This document shows positions 35,215-47,120 of a DNA stretch of 64,000 bases, piece by piece. How positions within the stretch are numbered: the stretch's first letter is position 1; each line of letters opens with the position of its first letter. The notes beneath the pieces were generated by a model. It was not told where the DNA came from. It did not search any database and worked only from the letters and a program-made list of their open reading frames with translations. This DNA comes from Epiperipatus broadwayi (Eukaryota > Onychophora > Udeonychophora > Euonychophora > Peripatidae), in contig JAQFVV010000180.1 in NCBI GenBank assembly GCA_028023455.1, forward strand, positions 1,984,001 through 2,048,000. The letters run 5' to 3'. Both the position numbers and the translations under genes were made by a program.

Positions 35215-35480
35215 CTTCTATAAAATACCATGTGAATGTGGAAAAACATATATTGGTGAGACTAGTCATCCCATTGAAAAGCACTTGCAAGAACCCAAAC
35301 TGATGATTAGAAGAGAGAAAACGTGTATAAAGCAGCAGACCATGAATGTGCCAATGAACATATGTTCAATTGGGAAAATACAAAAATATTGTATAGAGAA
35401 GAAAAGGTATAAAAAAGAAAATATAAAGAAGCTGCTCACATGACAAAGGCAAAAAATCCCATAAGCCAATCTAGTGTGAC
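35215..35480 (+). pseudogene. PLE GIY-YIG endonuclease remnant
   Basis: The frame at about 35,218 reads YKIPCECGKTYIGETSHPIE, with the CxC-x-x-x-YIGET core of the PLE GIY-YIG nuclease. It continues after frame changes with ECANEHMFNWENTKILYREE and AAHMTKAKNPISQSSVTIK, the usual C-terminus. Not functional. Confidence 0.75.
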
Positions 35481-35567
35481 TATAAAACTTTGCTTTTAGG
35501 AAAAGGTGGAGAAATCAGGAGGAACCTCATAGATAAGTATATGAAATTTATACTGATTGTTGTCTTT

Positions 35568-35642
35568 GGCAGGATGGCTCAGTTGGTTAGAGCAGTACCT
35601 TAAAATTCAATACTCAAAAATCTAAGGGTCCAGGTTTGAATA
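35568..35642 (+). repeat. tRNA-like sequence in the PLE 3' region (plus copy)
   Basis: GGCAGGATGGCTCAGTTGGT, then TAGAGC and, after about 35 bp, GGGTCCAGGTTTGAATAT. Same block as at 32,621-32,694 but with a damaged B box (GGTTTGAATAT). It lies after the protein part and before the trailer. Confidence 0.55.
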
Positions 35643-35939
35643 TCTTGCTAATATTGTCACTGGTCAGTCCAGTAACATCTGGAAGAAGAGAGGAGAATAA
35701 TACCTCTCAAAACATTGTGCATATACTAACTGTTTGATGTGCTATTACTAACAGTTGAATGTATTTGGAATATTTAAAGTTAAATTTTTCTAAAGACATT
35801 TAATACTCATATTAAATGGTGGAAATGGTTTAGAATAAAAATACAGTTAGATTTATTTTGATTAACAATTCTGGGACATATCATATGTTTCCTTTTGATA
35901 AATATTTTTCAGAATATATCACTACACTCTGTCTATTAT

Positions 35940-37562
35940 ATCTCAATAATCCAAAGTTTTAACCAGTTTTGAAATTCTTATTGAATCAAAAGCATTTTTA
36001 TAATTTAAAAATCCAAATCATAAAGGTAATTCATATTCATTGATCCTTTTATACATTCCCTAAATATTCAATTGTGTTCACAGTGTTAAAATCACTTAAA
36101 TCAAACTGGTTTTTAAAAAATTATAATTATCTTGGTGATGAATTAATATACAATTGGTAAAAAGAATAATAAGTCTGTAATTTGTAATGTCTTCATCACA
36201 TTTCTTAAATATCAATGTTATTACTACTACAGTCTTCCAATAATGTGGTATATCTTTATTATTAAATAATATTTCTGTATTGTAATTTTCACTTTGCTAT
36301 TTTCATGCAAGATAGGGACTGATTTCTATCCACTTTTAACACTTTGGGGGGGGGGGGGGGCCCATCCTAAACATATGAGCAAAGACATATGAAAAAGATA
36401 TACGATTTCCAAGATGTACATTTTTTGCTGAAATAGCCAACATCAGTTGGTCCAGATTACAATCTCTTAACATATCTTTATCATTGGTCAGAATATATAG
36501 ATGGCCAATTACTACAGTTTAATTAATAAGTATTAAACTTACTGCCCCACAAATTTGACAACAACTATACTTCCACCAAATGGTTTGTGTCAAAGTTGTG
36601 AAGACAGTAAGTTTGACATTTACCAGTTAAACTGTAGTAATTGATTATCTACATATACTGAACAATGATAAAGATATGTGTAAGAGATTGTGTTCTAGGC
36701 CAACTGATGAATGCTGGTTCAGCATGAAATGTGCATCTTGGGGATCATACATCATTTTTATATATCTTTGGCCATATGTCTAAGATCAGATTTCTCCACA
36801 AGATGTTAAAAGTAGATAGAAACCAGTCCCTACCTTGTGTGAGAGTGGTGTAATGAAAATTACATTACAGAAATATTATTCATTAGTAGATAATCTCTAG
36901 TCTAATGAAAAATCAATAAAAAATATTAATATCTTATTATTAGTTTTGCTTTTAATCAAGATATCAGTAATAATTCTATTACTTTCTGGAGCTTTTCTTT
37001 ATAGATTTGATTTCAGATTTCTTTTTTTTTTTAATGCTTGGCAGTTCAGAAGGTGATGCTAATTGTAGAAGTAATGTGTTTTTTTTTTTGTTCTCATTTT
37101 TATGGTAATAATTCCATCTTTTTTTTTTTTTTTATTACTTTAGCAATTTTTCTTTTAGTAACATAATGCTGTTTTATACTTTTGAAACTTTTATTCTCTT
37201 CACTAGTTATTCATTGCCAAGTCTCAGTTTTATTTTCTTATATCATTATCGACCCTTTTTATATTATTTTATAAGACTCCCAATATTCAATTCTTTTTAA
37301 TGCTCAGTTTTAAATATTTTCAAATTGCTTGTTGTCTTCATACATTGTCTTATCTTAGTTGAAACTGGTAAACGGCTGCCTTTTTTCTACCCATTATCTT
37401 TATTTGCATTCTTAGTAGAGTATCAGTTTTCTTCTTATTCTTCTCAGTTAAGTTTGAACTATCTTCAAAATCTATCATTAGTTTAAAACAATTAGCAGAT
37501 TGTAATTTAAATTCATCTGAATGTTTTTCTGGGTTAAAAATATCAACACATTTAATAAACAT
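35940..37562 (-). mobile_element. third LINE relic, split by hairpin element D
   Basis: Right part: minus-strand frame 37,562-37,350 (begins MFIKCVDIFNPEKHSDEFKL) with broken continuation to about 36,945; I take it as the linker between endonuclease and RT, low confidence. Left part: minus strand from about 36,250 gives WKTVVVITLIFKKCDEDITN followed by YRLI, then KNAFDSIRIS at about 35,985. These match the LINE RT blocks W...VIPIFKKGD..NYRPI and DFKKAFDSV. The hairpin element 36,265-36,929 lies exactly between the two parts. Confidence 0.55.
36251..36942 (+). mobile_element. hairpin retroposon D with direct repeats, in a LINE relic
   Basis: Arms of about 300 bp, inverted and roughly 80-85% alike. 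The left arm has GCAAGATAGGGACTGATTTC and the right arm its complement; both carry the core (CATGCTGAACCAGCAT and CATCAGTTGG) and CTTTATCATTG. Direct repeats TATCTTTATTATTA (36,251-36,264) and TATCTTATTATTA (36,930-36,942) flank it. A tail of about 48 bp (ATTAGTAGATAATC...AATCAATAAAAAATATTAA) lies on the right side only. A G run of about 18 interrupts the left arm at 36,345. Confidence 0.65.
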
Positions 37563-40500
37563 ATATATATGAATGTATTAAGCTCTATTACAAATTTGAT
37601 GGAAGCTTATATGTATAGACACACATAAATGTCTTAGAGAAAATCTAATTGATGACATGTTTTTTCTCCAATCTGTTTGCAAAGCCATCTCCGAATTAGA
37701 ACATTAGTTATGTAGTAATATTATTTTTCTATTCACGATGTATTTTTCTATTCACGATGTAAGTTTCAAAATGGTAATACATCTGGTTCACAAGTTACAA
37801 CATGAAACAATGTGCTTTACATCTTCACTTTCTATGGAATAACTTACTTACATTAATTTTGTTTAACATTGAGCTTTTAAAATGATTCAAATTGCCTATG
37901 TATATGGAGCATGAATTGCAATAATGATTTCAAATATTTTGTAAGATTTTGTGATAGCAGAGATAACATTGAAGATGATCTATGGCAGTATCATACACAT
38001 TAGCACATTTTATATCATAACTCATAATCCAGTTACATTAATACATTTAAAATTTTCATGGTGAATATACTATCGTGCCATGGATTCCAAAACTTGCATT
38101 GATTTAAAAATGACACTGCAGATTTTTTTCAGAGAGAACCAATCATCTTTTCACTGGTATACTCTGCATGTATACATATATATTGTACCCTCACCATCGA
38201 GTTGATATAATAATAGAAAGATACGATTAATTCAGATAAAATGATTATGCTCAGCTAAAATACATATAATCTTAATATAATCAATAATAAAGATATCCTA
38301 TGATAATATCTAATATTTAACTAGCTCTTACTGATTAATAAATGGTTCGATTTATGAAAAATTAAATAAATAAAATATTAATAAATCATGAGACAATTAA
38401 GTGAAGGACAAGCAGTAAAGAATTACATTGAGTCAATATCCCACAGGATACAATCTCAATGGCATAAGAATACTATCCCCCTTATTATTTCAAATAATAA
38501 TAAATTAATAGCATTCTTAAGACTTTAAAATAATAACAATCAATTTAGTATAATGTTGCTAAATAAATTCCAATCTCTTTATTAAAACAATACAATTATA
38601 AAGATCTCAGGTTCTTTAAAATAACTCTAATCAATTTATAATCTCCTGTAGTCAATTATGATAAGGGATTTTGTATCATCCTCAACTACACCTAACTAAT
38701 AATAATAACAATAATAAATAATAATAATCTTCGATGAATAATTATTAATCTTATCCACTGTTCAATATTATGATGACTAACAACAATAATAATAACAATA
38801 AGTAATACAAGTCTTTTAGTTCTCATGTGGCATCTTAAATAAAATATGTGGCATAATCTGATATCTGAAAATTTGTGGCAACAAACAACGTTAAAATTCT
38901 ATGCAATAAATTGTGCAATTAATTATGACCATAATAATATTAATGCAAAAGGAAATTTCTCAAATATATTATATTCTGAATCATTATTATTTCTTAAAAA
39001 TAAATAATTATACCCGTATTGTGCAAATATTATGTTTATTTTGGTATCTGTCAATCATGTATTTGTGATGGTGAATAAATCAACAATAACAAAGTTTTAT
39101 AAAAAGTTTAACAAATTTTATTATCCTATACATTTAACAGAACTATATACACTATTTACAATCGTCCTTAATAAAACCTAACAAATATAAAACTGAGATA
39201 AATTGGGTTACATCTTTCCACATCATGAAAAAATATAATAAACCAACAAGTTGATAAGTCTTTATTCCAACTTATGTACTATTTATGGCACATTTATTTA
39301 AAATATAATACAAATTTAAGAATACTTTTATAGTTTAAAAAAAATACAGTATCAACATAGCTAGACCATATGTTTTTCATAAGTGTACACAAAAAATATA
39401 AAATATGAAATACTTAAATAATACTCATCTTTAAAATATGTTCAAATATTCTTACAATAAATAAATTAAATTTATCTAATATAATAGTGCTAGTGTTATT
39501 TTAAATATTTTTTCTTGGTTCATTCGATAAATAAAATTGACTTTAATGTAATAATAATATTAGTGTTCTACATATTTTGCTTGGTACTACTCTTTAAATA
39601 AAAATCCTTATGTGTGTGTTTCATGTATGTTTAAAATATAAAATAATATTCATAAAATACAAGCATTCATTTTATTTTGTGTTGTTCATTTTGGATGTTT
39701 TATTTTTTAAAAATATGCATTAACATGTAAAATCAAAATATCAAAATTATTCAAAAATCTCATGAATAGTTATCTCTTTTATTTTATTTTTTAAAATAGT
39801 TTAACAAAATATGAAAAATATCTATGATTCTTTATTATTCACTGTTAGCATTTACATTCAATTTTATTTGTATTTAACTTTAACCTAAACCAAAACAAGA
39901 AAAACCTATCTAATCTCCTTTTAAAATAACAATACTACAATCCAAAATTATTCATTATTTTGTTCATAAAATATAATGTAATAACTGTTGAAATTAAGAT
40001 AGCGATACGATGCATAGAACCTGAAGAAATAACTAGAGTAAAGACTCAATAGTATACAATATATTGGATAATCTACATGGAAACAGTGTGAACGAAGAGC
40101 TATGACTTATCTGTCTAATACCCTCAAATATAATAATAATGTCCAGGATATTTATTCAACACTCACTCAAACATTTTAAAGTACAAAATATAAAAAAAAA
40201 CAGTGTCCATAGAAAATATATACAAGACACAGGGCTACGTTATCTGTACTTGCATAAACTACTAAGATAACAATATAGGTTACTTTCCTATCTTCTCCAT
40301 AGATCCTACATATAAGCATCCAAAGGTTTCTTTACATACTCCCAAAGTCACTATCGATTAAAACTTCACAATAGATTTAACAACTTACATCATAAAAATA
40401 ACTAGCATTATTCCAAGTAACAAACCAAATTCGCATATGATTTTAACACTCTAAACTACTACAAGAAAAGGTTTTATTCATTTTCAAAAACTCAGCAATA

Positions 40501-41130
40501 AAAAAAAAAAAGATTTTGTTTTAAAATATTAAAATCAATATTCAAAATATTTCAAAAAGTAGGGTTCATCCATTAAAGAATAATATAAAAATTATGAGTA
40601 TCAATAAATTATATTACATTGGTAATATAAAAAAATAATGTATGCATATCTTTCTAAAATCATGGCTTATATCTTAGAATAATAATGTTTTATGTGTAAT
40701 TAATGCACACAGACATGTTCATACATTCATATGACAAAGTAATATCATATAAATATTCCAAGCAATTCTAGAAAATAACAAAATATATAAAATTCATAAA
40801 TTTTATAAAGTTTACCTAATGACCCTACACCTGTCGGTCACTATTATAGACATCTTCTGGTCCAATATTTAACATAAGAAAACATTAATTAAAAATAAGA
40901 GTCATTCAGCATAACACTATCATACCTTTAAAATGTTTATGAAAAACTTTACAAAATATTAAAATATTAATTTTGTTAGAATACATAAAAATATTTAAAG
41001 TGTAACCTTTCCTACCCTAACACTAATAAAAACTTGATACTACAATTAGTATGTAAAATGATAATAAAACTATAGTTACTAAACTCCAACTCTTTCTTCT
41101 CTTCATAAAGTTCAATTTTTTAAAAGTTTT
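37563..41130. other. AT-rich stretch, nothing recognised
   Basis: About 3.6 kb of very AT-rich sequence. There are short ATA/ATT microsatellite-like runs near 38,700-38,800 and a duplicated 18-bp stretch CTATTCACGATGTATTTTT-like at 37,729-37,760. No protein relic seen. Confidence 0.5.
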
Positions 41131-41144
41131 TTTCTTCCAATATT

Positions 41145-41240
41145 TCATAGAAGTTCACCTGGCGCTGTTGTTGCTAAGCGACCACTACCATCTGAAAGTT
41201 TTAAAAAACATCTTTTTTCTCCTGGCACGCAGTTGTTCAC
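41145..41240 (-). promoter_or_regulatory. GC-rich patch with RFX X-box-like motif and donor-like site
   Basis: A compact patch rich in G and C in a region otherwise almost pure AT. It holds GTTGCTAAGCGAC (41,170-41,182), close to the two-half-site X-box bound by RFX factors. On the minus strand GCGCCAG|GTGAAC makes a good splice donor at about 41,158. It could be a promoter with a short first exon reading leftward. No partner exon is visible, so this is only a suggestion. Confidence 0.25.
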
Positions 41241-43940
41241 AAGTAAAAAAAAAATGATGTTGACTCTTAAATCTAAAAATATTAGAAAATTAGTTATTCA
41301 TCCTGTTATGCAAGTCTTTTAAAAATACAGTCCTGTCTATAGCTTCCTCAGGATAACAGCTATTTAATGTGATATCACTTGGAAAAGGTTTTATAAATAG
41401 TCTCCAGAGTTTTTTCCTGTTCACTTGGATCCTATCATCTTTAATTTTTGGCTCTTATAAATCCATACATATTTTTACGGCAAATTCACAATTTTATATT
41501 CCATTCAACATATTATTTTGTAGTAATGAAAATTTTATGTCATTTATAATGGTATATTTTTCAGTCAGGATAATATTTATTCTTTTAATTATCCATTTAT
41601 TTATTTTTTCTGATGAATAATTTTAAAAAACAATTTTATATTATACCAATAATTTATGGTATCTTTTAACAACAATTTGTCATAATAATTATATCCGTAA
41701 TAACACCATTTTTTATTTTTAATCATTTTTTCAAGAGAGATTTGTAATAAATTATACAGTACTTTTCCTTTTAGGTTCAATATTAAATTCATTTCCCAAT
41801 TTTTAAGAAATACTAATTTTTTAAGTTTACAAATAATTTTTATCATCCAAATAAAGACTTTAAAATTTTTAAAATATAACAAGTAGACATGTGCCAGTTC
41901 TTTGAAAAATATTTCTACACAACACTTTTGCAAATATCAAAAGTATTAAAAATAAATAATTATACAAATTTTTCTGTACTACATTAAAATGATACTTTCC
42001 TTTATCAGCTGTATTTTTGTCATTAATTCTTTTAAACACATTATCTCTGATATTAAATCCATAGTTGGCTTAAGCTTCAGTAAAAATAACTAGTAGAGAA
42101 TTTATTAATTTAATGATGCATTATTACTTTAACTTAATAAATTGTTAATCCTTCAAAACTTTTTTTAAATATAATATTAAGAAGTAGACTAAGTAATACT
42201 CTGATGTTGATATATGTTGATATGATAATAATATTGATAATAAGACAATAAGTTAACAAGTTAATGAGAAGTAAGTAAGAGCATCTACTTTTATACCAGA
42301 TCTAACATTCTGATTGGTTATTTAATCTTCAACTTATGATCTAATTTACATATTTGTCAAGTTTAGGTTATTAAAATTTAGAAATAAAATTCATGGCTAA
42401 TTCTAAAATAATTTTATTTAAACAAATTAAACACTTTAAAACAACTTTTTTTAAAAATAATACTTTATCAATTTATCCAATATTTTAATGTATCTTTATA
42501 AAATTTAACTTTACTAACTACATTTATTTTAAAGCTATCTAATTAAATAATTTTCCTAACATTTATTTTTATGATACACAAATGTTTCAATTTTTTAAAA
42601 CAATTCTGAAGTAATTTTGAAACTTTCTTTAGAAATCTTGCAAGCACAAAGTATGTGTATTTGCTGGTCACATGACTTTAAAACCAGCCAATATGTAGCA
42701 ATTTTTCCATATTTACTGTCTGAAAACAGAACTATATTAAACATTTAATTACAAAATCTTACACTATAAAAAATAATAAAATATAATAATGCAATTTGGA
42801 ATAATAAAATTTGAAATTATTTAAGCAATAACAAATTAAAACATTTGTCTGCCACAAAATATTGTACTTTTATTAAATAATTTATAATACAAATATTAAA
42901 TCTAATTTTTATTTATAATACATTAGCTTATTTAATTTTAAACCATTATTTTAAAAATTAGCTTTTAGCACTTTGTTTAAAGAACTTTTAGTATATTGTT
43001 TCACTATGGCCAGTTTTCCCAACCATACAAAAATCATAATATTTAGCTTTACTTTATAATTTTAGCATATTGACATAGTTTTTTACATATTTATAACTCT
43101 CAACTCTATTTTAACAAGTTTTAAAAATCTTATCAACATTATATAGCATTTATACTATTTAAGTTTTCCTTTAATTTAAAATTTTTCAAAAATTAACTTA
43201 GTAAACCTATTTGGACCTAGTAAAAAGGGTACAATATATATATATGCACATATCTTATTTTCATATGACTTAATATGGACCCTATATACAAATAAATATG
43301 TAGACTTTATTTAATACCCAGTAGAATAGAACATTTTGGATATAAAATAAATATTTTCTGCAGTTAAGTAGCAGTTGAAGAATAACATAGTAGGTTATTG
43401 ATAAAGAAGGAGAGAATATTGCAAAAGTTGGGAAAATATTTGTAAGTAATTTGTAAAATAAAACAAGTCTTTATATCTATTTATGAATAAAACAAAATTT
43501 GATAGATAAAGAAAGAACAGACAAAAATGATATATGATGAGGTTTAGCTTGTTTGAAATGTAATTTATAATTCAAGAAAAGCCCAGACAAACATTTTTTC
43601 TTATAATGCAATTAGAGAGAAGGCTCAGTGCAGTGTATTTCTAAGAGTTATATGACAAGAAGAATAAGGATTGTCTTCATTAGAAAAAAGATGGTATTAA
43701 GAAGAGGGTTTACTGGGTTGGATTGAATTAACATATACTGAAGATGAACTTAACACATTGCTAAGTAAACCTGATCAAATTTATTGTGAATTTGAATTGA
43801 GAATAGATGCAAATATATCTAATTTATCATATATAGCTCAAGAAAATAAAAGTTTAATAATAATAGAGGGTAGATAGCTTAAAATGTAAGTGGTTATGAA
43901 AATATCTTATCAACTTTCATAATGCTAGAAGAATCCTGTT
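41241..43940. other. AT-rich stretch, nothing recognised
   Basis: Open frames at 41,369-41,620 (+) and 41,601-41,933 (-) are rich in Phe, Ile, Lys and Tyr and contain no motif; I judge them chance frames. Otherwise featureless. Confidence 0.45.
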
Positions 43941-44460
43941 GCTTTATGGAAGTAAAATTTAAAAATATCTTATCATAGGTTTGTTTAGCATGCAATTGTA
44001 TAAAATCAGAGCTTTAGATAGTTTAGAAAAAAATGAAGAAAAGATTGAAGGCTAAATATATGGATTGAAATTCATAAAAAAATTTTAGATAAAGAGATAA
44101 GATTATAATTGTAAAATTTTTAAAAATCTTATTTATTGAGAAAATTAAAAATAGAGATACTGGACATGTGATTAAAGACAGAATACTTAGAAAAAATATA
44201 ATGCTAAACTTTGTAGAGTGAGATATATGCTTAAAATCTCTTGGAAATATGTTTAATAAGTTGAGAAAATATGATATTTTGTTAATATTCTTTAAATGAA
44301 GGAAGATGCAAAAACTTGGTTGATTATCAAACTATAACTCTTGACCATCATCAGTCATTGAGGCATCTCAGTATTTAGAATTACATCATAAGCTATAATG
44401 ATAAATCCAGATAACAAAAGTGTTAAAACTGAAGACAAAATATGATAGATAGGAGGAGGA
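43940..44460 (+). mobile_element. decayed LINE-like relic, copy 3 of 3
   Basis: A + strand piece at about 44,120-44,220 reads IEKIKNRDTGHVIKDRILRK, similar to the WLGHV-R...R.PR region in LINE ORF2 C-termini. A later stretch (AAAAACTTGGTTGATTATCA at 44,310) resembles that at 31,590 (AAAAACTTGGTTTAAGACCA). All frames are broken. Confidence 0.3.
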
Positions 44461-44583
44461 TAATTTTAATATATGATCTTATGAAATAAAGTAATATAAG
44501 ATTCGGAGGAATAGAATAAGTAACAGCAAACTTTGCTGAGCCCGGATTGGTGAGATATTCTGTTTGGCAGATTGATTATAACA

Positions 44584-45199
44584 CTTTAGGCCAGTGGTCT
44601 TCAACCCCCAGTCCGTGGACCGGCACCGGGTCATAAGTTTTCTGCCGGTCCACGCTAGACTGGCAGGAAACTTTGTAATAACAAAATAATAAGATTTTAA
44701 ACTTTTAATTAATATAAACCATTTTTATTTATTTTTTCATCGCATTTTTATCCCATTAAAAAAAAAGAAACAGAATGAAAACAAAATCTAATTAATCATA
44801 CATAAATTAATTTGTTTTTCTATTTATCAAAGATGTTTTTTTTTTGGGGGGGGGCAGGATTAAATTTTTTATTATTTTTCTAAAAAAATTCAAAATAAAA
44901 ATAAAAAGTTTTTTTATTATATACATTAATGAGAACGATTGTTATTGTACTGTTTTCTGTAGCAGTATGACTGCGGCAACTCAAGAAAGAGTGTTCAGAA
45001 TGTGAAGGTAAGCAACAACATTACAACACACAGTAACTAATGTGCTGTTTTGGTCAGTTATAATAATTATGCTCATCTAAGACTAAGCAGTTTACATCTT
45101 TAAGAAAATTTATATGTAAACTTCTGTCGGTCCGCGAAATTTTATCCTTATTTTTGTCGGTCCGCAGGTGTGAAAAGGTTGAAGACGACTGCTTTAGAC
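44584..45199. mobile_element. hAT-type MITE with 8-bp target duplication
   Basis: Terminal inverted repeats CAGTGGTCTTCAACC (44,592) and GGTTGAAGACGACTG (ends 45,191) match at 14 of 15 positions. The flanks CTTTAGGC and CTTTAGAC form an 8-bp target duplication with one change, as expected for the hAT superfamily. Subterminal GTCCGTGGACCGGCACCGGG and TCGGTCCGCGAA motifs are typical of one widespread hAT group. The 600-bp body has no transposase frame, so it is non-autonomous. A G run sits at 44,846. Confidence 0.85.
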
Positions 45200-45304
45200 T
45201 ATGAAATACCTTCTTGAGTTAAATCATATTTGGACTAATATATAACTTTAAGTTTTATATTAATTATTTTCTATTACTGTTTAATACCGTACAGTACATT
45301 CAAA

Positions 45305-45501
45305 TTTTAATTAATTCGAATCGGAAAATTAAACTCATAAATAAGCAAAAGAGGGCAGCATAATGCAGAAGTTCTAATTATATGAGAAGCCAAAATACAT
45401 CACATCACATCATTATAACTTTAAGCAATGATTATAAAAACGTTTACATTAAAATCATACGCTTTACTGTTTCTATCAATTTTTGTTCTTTTCCTTATCA
45501 G
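45305..45501 (+). promoter_or_regulatory. putative promoter / first exon of ZNF-B ending at a GTGAGA donor
   Basis: Counterpart of 5,030-5,220. AGAGGGCAGCA lies at 45,350-45,360, and TTATCAG|GTGAGATTTT gives a strong splice donor at 45,502. Similarity to the A copy continues to about 45,720 (for example GGAAATCAATCCTCGCATTT against GGAAAACAAGCCCAGCATTA). The ATG frame 45,382-45,567 crosses the donor and is not conserved in the A copy, so the block is probably non-coding. Confidence 0.4.
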
Positions 45502-45902
45502 GTGAGATTTTGCTATCTATTGTGTTTTATCGACATATATTTTCATTTGTCATTACTTCTACTGTAAACATTTTTTGTAATAACCGGAAATCAATCCTCG
45601 CATTTTATTCGAAAAGCATCCTTAATTATAATTTGGCTCTTCATTTAAAAAGTGAAAATTAAAAAATTAGTTAATATTGTGTTTATTTTCAAACTTTCTT
45701 AATTGTTTATGTTTTAGATGTAAAATAACAATGTAGTTAGTTCTTGATGGCGTCAAAATGTCGTTAAGTATGGCGATTTAATAACTCGGATTAATGACCA
45801 ACGTTATTAAAAACAAAAATATCCTCGAAGTTATTAAACTTAACAAACAATATTTATTATAAACAAAAAGAAAACATTTTTCAAGAAATATTGAATTATC
45901 TG

Positions 45903-46055
45903 GGTTGACTAGCTATCTACTAGTAATAGCATGTGTAGGATATCTGATAAGAGTCATTCACGTTCTGACTAGTTATTTATAGTAGTATGTATTATATCTA
46001 TTAGGAGAGGCTTATCCACGACTGGTGTATTATTTTCTAATAGCTAGTGCTATGA
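45903..46055. repeat. imperfect tandem repeat of about 60 bp, 2-3 units
   Basis: TTGACTAGCTATCTACTAGT and CTGACTAGTTATTTATAGTA begin successive units that also share a GATATCTGATAAGAG / TATATCTATTAGGAG block and an ATTCACGT / ATCCACGA end. A third, weaker unit follows at about 46,022. It may belong to the LTR of the minus-strand Gypsy relic. Confidence 0.5.
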
Positions 46056-46659
46056 CCCGGGAGTTTATCGAATGAAACTTGCCGAGTAAGCATCAATTGT
46101 GCAAATAAAAAAATGAAACAACTTGAAACTCAACAAATCAATTTATTTACTTGTAATGAATGACATAAAATAAAAGCATAATTACTAATTAGAGTTAAAT
46201 TTAATCTTGGAAATGATTAACAATGAATCATCATGTGGGGAATACATTTACCACCCACTTACTGCAATAATGTAAATATAGTCCCTATTTCTATAAATTT
46301 TCATTAACAGAATGTTTTCAAACACAAATATGATAACTAATCACGACGCCTCAACAAATTACTGTAATCAATCTTTATCATCGGCCGACTTATTTTACTT
46401 ATATCTGCTTTGCAAACCTACATTCACAGTTCACTTAAGCCTATACTTAATCCTCTTATTCTAGCTTGCAGGCTAACTTTTACATCAGTTCGACTTTGCA
46501 TTAATGGGGGGGGGGGAGATTAGCATATCTTCATTAGCTATATGCTAATTTTCTACAGTACATTATAATAATAATATACTGTTTATGCAATTACAAAATT
46601 TCATCTATTCACAAAACATATATATAGATAAGCACACAGACAATTCACACCTCGCCTCT

Positions 46660-47120
46660 TGAAAATAATCATTTAGTCTCTTGAGTCTTTATCATTTCTC
46701 CTACATCCAGGTAAAGTCACAGATATTTCCTCATCAGGATCCATGATTATATCTGCTTGATCTGATTGTCTTGATGATAAAATGTCCTTCCCTAGTTCTG
46801 CTGTATGATCATGGGATTGATTATTTATTTAATCAGCTTGACTGACAGTGAGCATTTCCATATTTTGAGCTGCTTTGGAAATATCTGAACATTTTTCATT
46901 TTTACAAAATTCAAGTTTTATATTGACTAAGGTAAGTTGGCCATTCCCTATATTTGATATATCAGTCTGATTAAACTAGATGATTGACATGTTTCCTAAT
47001 AAGTAGTCCACTAACCTGATTACTCGAATGACTTTAGATAATAAATTTGATTATGACACCAGGAATCTATTTCCACTTAACATGGCTCTGGCCCAAACTT
47101 ATTCACCAGTTTTAAATTTT
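46660..47120 (-). pseudogene. Gypsy integrase C-terminus
   Basis: Minus-strand pieces DFEKFKTGE then VWARAMLSGNRFLVS, and VIRLVDYLLGNMSII, match the integrase tail of Gypsy elements (F.VGDKVWARNY..G.KW ... Y.V...GR..RRHVDQ). The acidic end MDPDEEISVTLPGCRRNDKD closes the frame near 46,675. Confidence 0.6.

Larger units (their letters stand above)
33830..35815 (+). mobile_element. Penelope-like element 1, plus-strand copy
   Basis: Near full-length but decayed. About 33,930-34,050 gives KSLKIDKSIIILPAEK, the PLE N-terminal motif. Next come RT (34,053-34,983), a linker, the GIY-YIG endonuclease motif (35,218-35,290), the tRNA-like block (35,568-35,642) and a trailer (to about 35,815). Frameshifts and stops lie between parts. 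It is head-to-head with the minus copy. Confidence 0.8.

Noticed and set aside
35568-35642. A functional tRNA gene
   Set aside because: D-arm and T-arm resemble a tRNA, but the acceptor stem does not pair, the B box is damaged, and the same block recurs inside the other PLE copy. It is part of the element.
36345-36362. Long G run (also G or C runs at 44,846, 46,506, 54,961) as a G-quadruplex or regulatory site
   Set aside because: Single homopolymer runs in repeats; length is unreliable in sequencing, and there is no spaced G-tract pattern.
41601-41933. 110-codon minus-strand frame
   Set aside because: Composition is as expected from AT-rich DNA; no motif, no conservation in the window and no good start context.
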